Source: Halobacillus_B sp963739045 (GTDB lineage Bacteria; Bacillota; Bacilli; Bacillales; Halobacillaceae). Taken from it: a stretch of DNA of 64,000 bases. Within the stretch, counting starts at the first letter, position 1, and every line of letters begins with the position of its first letter. This document shows, piece by piece, positions 57,907-64,000 of the stretch. The notes beneath the pieces are model-generated. The model was not told the origin of the DNA. It saw only the letters and a list, made by a program, of their open reading frames with translations, and made no database searches. The stretch covers positions 620,001 through 684,000 of the forward strand of contig CAVTYY010000001.1 of the NCBI GenBank assembly GCA_963739045.1, in the 5' to 3' direction. Made by a program: the position numbers and the translations under genes.

Positions 57907-58443
57907 ATGCTTTTTGAAACTAGTCGATTAACTGTTCGGTTATTAGAGGAGCAGGATTATGGGAGTTTTCAGCAAATGCAAAGCAGCCCAAATGTGATGA
58001 AGTTTATTTTAGGGCGTGCTAAAAGCCGAGAAGAAAATAGTGAGGAGTGGCAGCGGATTGGGGAGGAATATGCCAAGGAAGATCCTGAACTATTGGTAAT
58101 GGCCGTTTGCAGCAATCAAAGCAGAGAATTAGTAGGGACTTGTGCCATAGTCAAGAATGAGGAAGAGGAGTATGAAGTCGGCTATCGTTTTTGGGAAAGG
58201 TATTGGGGCAGCGGATTTGGCAGAGAAGTGCTAGAAGGTTTAATTGGCTATGCCTTTTTGGAAATGAATCTGACTTCACTAGTGGCTTATGTTCATTTAA
58301 ATAATGTTTCATCAGTGAAAATACTAGATCAGTCCTGCATGCATGTCACTAATGAGTTTATAGAGAAAGAAACGAATGATGAAATACGAAAGTACGAAAT
58401 AACCAGGCAGGAACATATCAATCTTCAAAGTAGGCAGGAATGA
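57907..58443 (+). CDS. GNAT acetyltransferase, RimJ/RimL type
   Basis: The 178-residue protein follows the RimJ/RimL pattern: MLFETSRLTVRLLEEQDY opening, VGYRFWERYWGSGFGREVLEGLIGYAF (acetyl-CoA-binding; G-x-G replaced by W-G-S-G-F-G), NVSSVKILDQSCM. It acetylates an amino group, possibly an antibiotic or a protein N-terminus. The ATG at 57907 is 6 nt after GAGGG; another ATG at 57901 directly touches it. Confidence 0.82.
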   Translation: MLFETSRLTVRLLEEQDYGSFQQMQSSPNVMKFILGRAKSREENSEEWQRIGEEYAKEDPELLVMAVCSNQSRELVGTCAIVKNEEEEYEVGYRFWERYWGSGFGREVLEGLIGYAFLEMNLTSLVAYVHLNNVSSVKILDQSCMHVTNEFIEKETNDEIRKYEITRQEHINLQSRQE

Positions 58444-58460
58444 AAAATAGATTCAATGAA

Positions 58461-58490
58461 AACCCGGACCTTTTGACAGGGGTCCGGGTT
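58461..58490 (-). terminator. Hairpin of the CCCGAACC terminator family
   Basis: AACCCGGACC (58461-58470) pairs with GGTCCGGGTT (58481-58490). On the minus strand TTTTC follows, so it can serve the AIM24 gene 140 nt away; on the plus strand it may help end the GNAT gene. Confidence 0.7.
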
Positions 58491-58632
58491 ACATTCATTA
58501 CTTATAGGGTGTACCCCAAGTCAGCGGATATAAATAGTGTTTCCGCTCTTCAAGTTTGACCAATCTGATCACTCATGCGGTTTTTCCATGACTAGTTTTA
58601 GTTTTGACCTTGCGCCACTTCCCGGAGCATAA

Positions 58633-59430
58633 TTAGCGCCGGTCCCCACCTAAGATGTCAAATAGTCCTCCGGCAATACTGCCTTCGCCTTTAGAACCGC
58701 CTTCTTTAGGCATAGCGGCAAATACCCGGCTTGCCAGACGGCTGAATGGAAGAGATTGAATCCAGACTGTCCCAGGTCCTCTTAAGGTGGCATAGAATAA
58801 TCCCTCGCCGCCAAACAAGGCCGTTTTCACTTTGCCTACGTATTCGATATTATAGTCGACGCCGCCGGTCATAGCGACGAGGCAGCCTGTATCTACTCGT
58901 ATGGTTTCTCCGGGGTTAAGCACACGTTTATGCATCGTTCCGCCGGCATGAATGAAAGCCATTCCGTCACCTTCCAGCTTTTGCATAATAAATCCTTCCC
59001 CGCCAAAAAAGCCTGCTCCTATTTTTTTCTGGAATTCAATGCCGATCGATACCCCTTTGGCTGCGGCAAGAAAGGCATCTTTCTGGCAGATTAATCTGCC
59101 GCTCAGTTCGCTTAAATCCATAGGAATGATTTTGCCCGGATAAGGGGAGGCGAAAGCTACATGCTTCTTCCCGTTTCCTTCATTGGTAAATGCAGTCATA
59201 AACAAACTTTCCCCGGTAATCACACGTCTTCCAGCGCCGAATAATTTACCCATTATCCCGCCGCTTTCGTCATCTGAACCGTCTCCAAAGATCGTTTCCA
59301 TTTGAATTTGGTCATCCATCATCATTAAACTTCCGGCTTCAGCAATCACTGTTTCCTCAGGATCAAGTTCAACCTCTACAAACTGCATATCATCTCCATA
59401 AAGTTTGTAATCAATTTCGTGATTATTCAT
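58633..59430 (-). CDS. AIM24-family protein
   Basis: The 265-residue protein matches the AIM24/TIGR00266 family, a TRAP-like beta-sandwich: MNNHEIDYKLYGDDMQFVEVEL opening (split as MNNHEIDYKLYG and DDMQFVEVEL), 'EAGSLMMMDD', 'GGIMGKLFGAGRR', 'GGEGFIMQKLEGDG', 'GGEGLFYATLRGPGTVW'. Its molecular role is unknown; the yeast homologue supports mitochondrial membrane organisation. AAAGGAGAG is 8 nt before the ATG at 59430. Confidence 0.9.
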   Translation of the reverse strand: MNNHEIDYKLYGDDMQFVEVELDPEETVIAEAGSLMMMDDQIQMETIFGDGSDDESGGIMGKLFGAGRRVITGESLFMTAFTNEGNGKKHVAFASPYPGKIIPMDLSELSGRLICQKDAFLAAAKGVSIGIEFQKKIGAGFFGGEGFIMQKLEGDGMAFIHAGGTMHKRVLNPGETIRVDTGCLVAMTGGVDYNIEYVGKVKTALFGGEGLFYATLRGPGTVWIQSLPFSRLASRVFAAMPKEGGSKGEGSIAGGLFDILGGDRR

Positions 59431-59578
59431 TGGTACTCTCCTTTCAATAGTGGTTGTAAACCCTGCCATCGCAGAGGCAGATGGGTACTCATGAACTTTG
59501 TTAATCTCTAAATCTTTTCGCTTTCCTTTCTGAAAAATCCTCCTTCTTATTCGCTGGATTCGACTTTTTATCATAAAA

Positions 59579-59609
59579 AAAACCTGGATTCAGATTGAAT
59601 CCAGGTTTT
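59579..59609 (-). terminator. Terminator of the DUF948/YtxH-like operon
   Basis: AAAACCTGGATTC pairs perfectly with GAATCCAGGTTTT around AGATT; on the minus strand eight T follow. It is 13 nt past the YtxH-like stop. Confidence 0.93.
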
Positions 59610-59621
59610 AGAGTGTTGTGA

Positions 59622-60116
59622 TTATCGGTTTGTATTCGGCTGAATGACTGCCTTGTTGTCTTGTTCTGTATCGTTGTCTTGTTCTGGAGTAGTGAGTTCA
59701 TCTTTAGCTTCCATTGTCTTGTCGCTTACGTCTTTAAATTCTTCTTTCGCATCTTTAGCGGTAGAAAGCATATCTTCAGAGTCTTGTTTAATGCTTCTCG
59801 CTTGCTGTTTTAATTCTTGTCCTTCGTTGTCCAGAATTTCCTGCACGGTATTCACCACATCTTTAATGACAGTAGCGGTTCTTTTCACGCGTCCCAACAC
59901 GTCATCCTTCTTACCGATAGGATCCTCTTTTACTTCACTAGTATACTGAGATACGGTATCTTTCGTATTGGATGTGCGTTGTTTAAACTTTCTTCTTTCC
60001 TGAGGATCTTGAATAAGGACAAACGCTCCTCCGATTACTGCTCCCGCTAGAACGGCTAATGGAAGCTTCTTACTTCTTCTTTTTGCTGGCTGATTTACAT
60101 TTTGATTTTGCTGCAT
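59622..60116 (-). CDS. YtxH-domain protein
   Basis: The 164-residue protein has a Gln/Asn-rich start, one membrane helix (about 18-36, LPLAVLAGAVIGGAFVLI) and a long charged coiled-coil region (KFKQRTSNTKDTVSQYTS onwards) typical of YtxH proteins, ending in an acidic Asp/Glu/Thr tail. YtxH-type proteins are part of the sigma-B or envelope stress response in Bacillus; their mechanism is unclear. GAGGGG is 9 nt before the ATG at 60116. It is last in a four-gene operon. Confidence 0.85.
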   Translation of the reverse strand: MQQNQNVNQPAKRRSKKLPLAVLAGAVIGGAFVLIQDPQERRKFKQRTSNTKDTVSQYTSEVKEDPIGKKDDVLGRVKRTATVIKDVVNTVQEILDNEGQELKQQARSIKQDSEDMLSTAKDAKEEFKDVSDKTMEAKDELTTPEQDNDTEQDNKAVIQPNTNR

Positions 60117-60180
60117 TTGATATACCCCTCTCGATTCATTAAATTTCAAATTTGTATTCTTCATAACTTTTGCGATTCAC

Positions 60181-60390
60181 TTACGCTTGCTTTTTTGCTT
60201 CAGTCTGCAGGGAGGCTTTTGCTTTTTGGATTTGTTCGTGCTGCCTCTTTCCTGCATGGTAAAGATTTTCTCGTTTTCTCTGCCATCTGTTTCGGTAATA
60301 GGAAGCAGACCGATAGACCGACCGGCTGACATATCCGGTAAGAAACCCGGAAGTCAGCCCAAGCAATAGGCTGCTCTTTTGATTATTCAT
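60181..60390 (-). CDS. Small YtxH-like basic membrane protein
   Basis: The 69-residue product has a short hydrophobic segment (about 8-22, LLLGLTSGFLTGYVS) followed by a highly basic, Gln- and Arg-rich helix (YYRNRWQRKRENLYHAGKR). It resembles small YtxH-related proteins in layout, but I do not recognise it. The start overlaps the end of the DUF948 gene by eight bases, so it is coupled to it. Confidence 0.65.
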   Translation of the reverse strand: MNNQKSSLLLGLTSGFLTGYVSRSVYRSASYYRNRWQRKRENLYHAGKRQHEQIQKAKASLQTEAKKQA

Positions 60391-60886
60391 GAGTGCCTTG
60401 TCCTGCAGCTGCTTCTTGATAAGCAGGAGAAGTTTTTTGACTGGTCTGTCCAGGCTGACTTGCTTCTTTCAGGGCCTTGCGTTTTTGTGAAAGGTAATAC
60501 GTAAGAGCGATCGCCCCATAAATGCCGCGCCATCCTTCTTCGTTAATTTTACTTTCTCCCTCATGGGTGCTCTTCTTTACGGATTTACTCATATCAAGCA
60601 TCGAAGAAGTTAGTTTTCTTGAAGATTCTCCAATATCCCCCACAATATAAAATAAGGGACTTAGACTTGCTATTTTTTCATTTACATCAGCGAGTGTATC
60701 ATTACCCGTGTGTAAAATATTCGTCGTTTGTTTCATGAGCCCGTCCAGCTGATCTGGAAGCTGCTGTACCGTTTTGTTTACTCCTCCAAGAACGCCGGCA
60801 AGGTTATTCAAGGCGCGGATAAGAAAGATTGATACAATAGCAAAGGCAATGCCTATGATAAATACGCCAATTCCTAAGAAATCCAT
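60383..60886 (-). CDS. DUF948-family membrane protein, paralogue 2
   Basis: The 167-residue protein has an N-terminal membrane helix (about 4-25) and then a coiled-coil helical domain (LNNLAGVLGGVNKTVQQLPDQ ... DTLADVNEKIASLSPLF), as in the DUF948/YtxG family, and a Gln/Ser-rich tail. It is a second member after the gene at 60904. Function unknown; linked to YtxH by repeated neighbourhood. Confidence 0.82.
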   Translation of the reverse strand: MDFLGIGVFIIGIAFAIVSIFLIRALNNLAGVLGGVNKTVQQLPDQLDGLMKQTTNILHTGNDTLADVNEKIASLSPLFYIVGDIGESSRKLTSSMLDMSKSVKKSTHEGESKINEEGWRGIYGAIALTYYLSQKRKALKEASQPGQTSQKTSPAYQEAAAGQGTHE

Positions 60887-60903
60887 TCTTTAACAGTCCT
60901 CCT

Positions 60904-61320
60904 CTACACTTTTCGTTTTTTGCGTTTCAATTTTACATACAATTCTATTGCTGCATCTCCCCAGCGGATGGCTTTTGCCACCTGATCATCTTTTTTATGA
61001 GAAGCTGTTGCAACGCTCTCCGTCATTCCCTGTAAGGAATGATTGACGTTTCCTACAGAGGATCCCACTTTATTTAAAGAATCAAACAAAGGGTTCAATG
61101 ATTCGCTTTTGTGCTGTACATCATCGGCAATCGCATTTGTTTTTTGTAATAGATGTTCGGACTCCGATGTGATTCCATCAATCTTGCCTTCTACTTTCTC
61201 CAATGTAGTGGAGACACTCTCCAGAGTTCCTGAAGCTGCTTTTAACGTTTTTACAACGAATATAGCAATGAGTGCAAAAGAAAGAGCAATAATTAATAGA
61301 CTGATTGATACCAGTGACAT
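60904..61320 (-). CDS. DUF948-family membrane protein (YtxG-like), paralogue 1
   Basis: The 138-residue protein has an N-terminal membrane helix (about 4-24) and a coiled-coil part (TLESVSTTLEKVEGKIDGIT ... TNAIADDVQHKSESLNPLF), then a basic C-terminus. This is the YtxG/DUF948 pattern. GAGGAGG is 9 nt before the ATG at 61320; an ATG two codons earlier is 3 nt away. It is first in the operon, with a sigma-B-like promoter just upstream. Confidence 0.82.
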   Translation of the reverse strand: MSLVSISLLIIALSFALIAIFVVKTLKAASGTLESVSTTLEKVEGKIDGITSESEHLLQKTNAIADDVQHKSESLNPLFDSLNKVGSSVGNVNHSLQGMTESVATASHKKDDQVAKAIRWGDAAIELYVKLKRKKRKV

Positions 61321-61354
61321 GTCCATTAACCTCCTCGACGTTGTTTCTAATGAC

Positions 61355-61380
61355 ATACCACAACTCAGAGATAACAAAAC
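61355..61380 (-). promoter_or_regulatory. Sigma-B-like promoter of the DUF948/YtxH operon
   Basis: Minus-strand GTTTTG (61375-61380) and TGGTAT (61355-61360), 14 bp apart, resemble the sigma-B consensus GTTTAA-N13-15-GGGTAT at 4 and 5 of 6 positions. A stress-sigma promoter would fit the YtxGH-like content. Confidence 0.45.
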
Positions 61381-61475
61381 CCTTTCTACTCCACGTGTAA
61401 GAACATTTGGGAGATTAGATCTAGCAAAAACGGGGATATAGATGGAAAGAGTGATTTACAGAAGGGAGTCCACTG

Positions 61476-62312
61476 ATGAAAAAGAAGCAGAGTTACATGA
61501 AAGAAGTAATCTCAGAATTTCAGAAAGACAACATACCCATCTTAGGTGCTGCACAAGCGTACCATTATCTGCTGGCTATTGTTCCATTATTAATTCTTTT
61601 GCTGTCTATCCTGCCTTATCTGCAAATTGATCCGGATCAGGCCATGAGCTTCATGAAGAAAATCCTGCCGGGAGAAACCGCCGATATTTTCAAAGAAAAC
61701 ATCGTAAGCATTGTAGACAAGCCTAAGGGCGGCCTGCTTACTGTGGGGATCATCGGAACACTCTGGTCCGCCTCTAATGGAATGAACGCTTTTATTCAAT
61801 CCTCAAATATTGCTTATAACGTGAAAGAAACCCGGTCATTCATTAAAGTACGGCTCTTATCTATCCTGCTTACGCTTGGCATGATTATCTCAATCGTCGT
61901 GGCGTTGGTTCTGCCGATTTTTGGGGGAGTTCTCACAAATATGCTTGATTCTGCTTTTCAATTGCCTAATCAAACGGTGATTTTATTTCAAGTACTGCGC
62001 TGGGTGATTAGTATTGTTGTGATGGCCGCTATTCTATTGGCTCTCTACCATTTTGCTCCAAACAAAACCTTCCCGTTTTCTCATATTGTTCCGGGAGCAT
62101 TAATCACGGCTGCCCTCTGGCAGGTGATTTCATTAGCTTTTTCCTTTTACGTGAGTAATTTCGGAAACTACTCTGCAACGTATGGAAGCCTTGGGGGACT
62201 GATTGTATTAATGCTGTGGTTTTTCTTAACAGGAATTATTCTTATGCTTGGCGCGGAAATTAATGTAGTCCACCACCGAAGAAAGGAAGAAGCACATAGA
62301 GAAGTTGCTTAA
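61476..62312 (+). CDS. YihY/BrkB-family membrane protein
   Basis: The 278-residue protein has six membrane helices with the YihY/BrkB features 'AQAYHYLLAIVPLLILLLSI' (helix 1), 'GTLWSASNGMNAFIQSSNIAYN' and late 'GSLGGLIVLMLWFFLTGIILMLGAEIN', the family signature. The older annotation as ribonuclease BN is wrong for this family; it is likely a transporter or envelope protein of unknown function. AGAAGGGAG precedes the ATG. It is divergent from the DUF948/YtxH operon. Confidence 0.9.
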   Translation: MKKKQSYMKEVISEFQKDNIPILGAAQAYHYLLAIVPLLILLLSILPYLQIDPDQAMSFMKKILPGETADIFKENIVSIVDKPKGGLLTVGIIGTLWSASNGMNAFIQSSNIAYNVKETRSFIKVRLLSILLTLGMIISIVVALVLPIFGGVLTNMLDSAFQLPNQTVILFQVLRWVISIVVMAAILLALYHFAPNKTFPFSHIVPGALITAALWQVISLAFSFYVSNFGNYSATYGSLGGLIVLMLWFFLTGIILMLGAEINVVHHRRKEEAHREVA

Positions 62313-62342
62313 GAAATCATTAAATAAAAAGGAGTGGGGCTG

Positions 62343-62771
62343 GTGTCGTCGTTCAAAGAACAGAAACTGTATGAATATTGGGTGAAAGCTTGGAATGAGG
62401 ATAGTGACATTCTTGATGAAATCACAGCCAGGGACTGCCATGTTCACCAAGCTAGAACAGATGGAGAATCTTCGATGGATACACAAGGACCGGAAGCTTT
62501 AAAAGGAATCATCCGGGACGCGTGTGCGTTTTTTAACGATGTAGAAATGAAGGTTGAAGTCGGGCCGATTATAGATGAGTCTTACCTTTCAGCCCGCTGG
62601 AAATTCACCGGAACATATAATGGGGAAATGCCAGGAGCCAAAGCCAGGAGCGGAGAGGCTGTGGCTTTCAATGGCATGGATATATTCCTCATAGAGAATG
62701 GAAAATTCAAAGAATATTGGGTATCATCTGATGGAATTGACTTAATGAAGCAGCTCCAAATTATGGAGTGA
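62343..62771 (+). CDS. SnoaL-like (NTF2-fold) ester cyclase-family protein
   Basis: The 142-residue product is an NTF2-fold protein of the SnoaL-like type: WNEDSDILDEITARDCHVHQ opening (D-x-H region), GPEALKGIIRDACAFFNDVE, 'ARWKFTGTYNGEMPGAKARSGEAVAFNGMDIFLIENGKFKEYWVSSD'-type beta sheet, the G-x-x-I-x-E-x-W block. It may be an ester or polyketide cyclase, or a ligand-binding protein. The GTG at 62343 is 8 nt after AAGGAG; the GTG at 62334 overlaps the RBS. Confidence 0.78.
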   Translation: MSSFKEQKLYEYWVKAWNEDSDILDEITARDCHVHQARTDGESSMDTQGPEALKGIIRDACAFFNDVEMKVEVGPIIDESYLSARWKFTGTYNGEMPGAKARSGEAVAFNGMDIFLIENGKFKEYWVSSDGIDLMKQLQIME

Positions 62772-62773
62772 GC

Positions 62774-62816
62774 AAGAAGCGTCTCGATCATAACAGGGTC
62801 GGTGCGCTTCTTTTTT
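62774..62816 (+). terminator. Terminator of the SnoaL-like gene
   Basis: AAGAAGCG (62774-62781) pairs with CGCTTCTT (62805-62812), closing a 23-nt loop, followed by TTTT. It begins 3 nt after the stop. Confidence 0.75.
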
Positions 62817-62825
62817 GCTCGTTAC

Positions 62826-63008
62826 GATAGAGATCATTTATGCGGCGATAGTTCTCAATTCAAGGATAATGAAAAGCCGATAGAATGAGAGGATGAGCAG
62901 ATAGAATAACTCTAGGGTGTGATAGAGTTGAAATAAGCATCGATATAAGGGGATTTAAGAAGGATAGATACAAGATTCGAATCGATAGAAAATTGTAGAA
63001 TTAATAGG
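62826..63008. repeat. Phased GATAGA array, exactly 21 bp apart
   Basis: GATA(G/T)A starts at 62879, 62900, 62921, 62942, 62963 and 62984, five equal steps of 21 bp. GATAG also occurs at 62826 and 62847 (21 bp apart), and AATAG at 63004 continues the series by 20 bp. Sequence between the cores is not conserved. It occupies the gap before glgB, is not a CRISPR, and shares core and spacing with the array at 7516. Confidence 0.85.
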
Positions 63009-63129
63009 GTGGTTATTTCTGATTTCCCTATACTGGAGAAGTTGATTTCCAGACTCCTTGTTAAAAATTGGTTTGGGCAAGGGAGAAAACGGGGACTTCC
63101 AATATAAAGGTAATTTCCAACGCGAAATA

Positions 63130-63143
63130 TGTAAGCGCTTTAC
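63130..63143. promoter_or_regulatory. cre-like (CcpA) site upstream of glgB
   Basis: TGTAAGCGCTTTAC matches 12 of 14 positions of TGWAANCGNTNWCA with an AAGCGCTT core, about 200 bp before glgB. Glycogen genes under carbon control would be sensible. Confidence 0.5.
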
Positions 63144-63345
63144 CTGAACGACTCATCCTCAAAACCATCAATTTCGCGAAAATATACCAAATAATTGCAT
63201 AAAACGACAAAAATTTCTGAAAATTTCTTCCCAAACGCAATTGTCAAAGGTGTAAGAAGAACTTATGATAGTTATAAGCGGTAAAAAGTAAGTTTTTCAC
63301 AAATAAGAGGATATATTCTATCAGTGCAAAGGAGGAGTAGATGAA

Positions 63346-64000
63346 ATGTCGAATCATACGTCTTTAGAAGAACATGATATCTATTTATTTCATCAAGGCA
63401 ACCTTCGATACAGCTATCAGCTGCTTGGCTCTCATCTGGAAACGCAAGATGGGGAATCAGGCGTACGATTTGCCGTTTGGGCACCAAACGCAAAACAAGT
63501 TAGCGTCGTAGGAGAATTTAACAATTGGGATGGTCGGGAACACTCCATGACCAAGATGAATGATAATGGAATCTGGCACGTGTTCATACCTGGACTTGAA
63601 AAAGGAACAATTTATAAATATGAAATTTTAACTCCTCATGGGCATTTACAGTTGAAGGCGGATCCGTATGCATTCTCCAGCGAACTTCGCCCCAATACAG
63701 CGTCGGCTGTTTATCCTCTGCGTGATTATACCTGGCACGATAATGAATGGATGAAGAAAAGGGAGACGTCCAATGTCTACGAATCTCCTATGTCGATTTA
63801 TGAACTCCATTTAGGGTCATGGAAATATATTGAGCCAGAGGTTTACTATACATACCGGGAGTATGCAGATATGGTGATTCCGTATGTGAAAGACCTCGGC
63901 TATACCCATATTGAGCTCCTTCCTTTAACGGAGCACCCATTTGACCGGTCCTGGGGCTATCAGGCAACAGGATATTTCTCGGTCACTTCTCGATATGGGA
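63346..64000 (+). CDS. glgB: 1,4-alpha-glucan branching enzyme, N-terminal part (cut by window edge)
   Basis: The 218 codons present start at an ATG with AAAGGAGG 10 nt upstream. Residues about 20-115 form the CBM48 beta-sandwich (GVRFAVWAPNAKQVSVVGEF), followed by FSSELRPNTASAVYPL, then the GH13 core beginning at YELHLGSWK (about 148), 'HIELLPLTEHPFDRSWGYQATGYF' at the end. This is the GlgB pattern; the enzyme transfers alpha-1,4 chains to form alpha-1,6 branches in glycogen. It is probably the first of a glg operon, which is outside the window. A cre-like site and the phased array lie upstream. Confidence 0.95.
   Translation, partial: MSNHTSLEEHDIYLFHQGNLRYSYQLLGSHLETQDGESGVRFAVWAPNAKQVSVVGEFNNWDGREHSMTKMNDNGIWHVFIPGLEKGTIYKYEILTPHGHLQLKADPYAFSSELRPNTASAVYPLRDYTWHDNEWMKKRETSNVYESPMSIYELHLGSWKYIEPEVYYTYREYADMVIPYVKDLGYTHIELLPLTEHPFDRSWGYQATGYFSVTSRYG

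Noticed and set aside
62826..63008. CRISPR array
   Set aside because: The repeated core is only six bases and the pitch is 21 bp, too short for repeat plus spacer; no cas genes are nearby. The same holds for 7516-7623.

Overview
The window looks like chromosome from a low-to-mid GC Firmicute of the family Bacillaceae. Ribosome binding sites are strong AGGAGG types, TTG and GTG starts occur, intrinsic terminators are frequent, and many genes have Bacillus-type relatives (GlpP, YjzC, YuiD, ScoAB/YxjC/YxjF-like, YtxG/YtxH-like, HxlA/HxlB). Two Na+/H+ antiporters (NhaP- and NhaC-type), a solute/cation symporter and many acidic proteins suggest a moderate halophile such as Halobacillus or a close relative; the genus is an inference. 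I see no rRNA, tRNA, CRISPR array, prophage or intact insertion sequence. Both ends cut genes: an HrgC-like protein at 1-93 on the minus strand, and glgB from 63346 onwards.

Layout. 0-9 kb: AraC/GyrI-like regulator, M20 peptidase, lactate 2-monooxygenase, the feoA-feoB-feoB-associated iron operon under a Fur-type box, and an MGT-type glycosyltransferase. 9-15.6 kb: GNAT, LysM protein, macro domain protein, S58 peptidase, CMD protein, and a LysR gene divergent from a 3-hydroxybutyrate dehydrogenase. 15.8-21.6 kb: a glycerol-3-phosphate/glycerophosphodiester uptake operon (glpP-ugpCAEB-glpQ type) headed by a long leader terminator that fits GlpP antitermination. 21.6-30 kb: small genes, a 45-residue membrane protein with its own RBS and terminator, a threonine-aldolase-like enzyme, and an 839-residue Cys-rich repeat plus beta-helix protein. 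30-40 kb: ilvE, an IsdG-type heme-degrading enzyme, an aldo/keto reductase, then a ketone-body unit: a sigma-54 activator, a near-perfect -24/-12 promoter, CoA transferase A and B, a second 3-hydroxybutyrate dehydrogenase and a GntP-type permease. 40-47 kb: UspA, DAACS symporter, NhaP-type antiporter, DHA2 MFS, GNAT, thioesterase. 47.4-53 kb: a sugar locus (TIM-barrel isomerase, PfkB kinase, MFS, LacI regulator, HxlA-like, HxlB-like) tied together by two copies of one 16-bp palindromic operator. 53-64 kb: amidohydrolase, NhaC, a decayed DUF4363/DUF421 pair, TauE exporter, AIM24, a four-gene DUF948/YtxH envelope-stress-like operon, a YihY/BrkB protein, a SnoaL-like protein and glgB.

Between genes there is a rich non-coding layer. 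It includes one superfamily of about 104-127 bp palindromic repeats (copies near 4.6, 31.5, 39.9, 45.3, 45.5 and 53.4 kb), a second hairpin family (4.8, 31.3, 40.0 and 40.8 kb) often lying next to the first, terminators sharing one CCCGAACC/GGTTCGGG-type stem, and two arrays of GATA-cored motifs spaced 20-21 bp apart (7.5 and 62.9 kb). The best candidates for something undescribed are the phased GATA arrays, the Cys-rich repeat/beta-helix protein, and the HxlAB-PfkB sugar locus.
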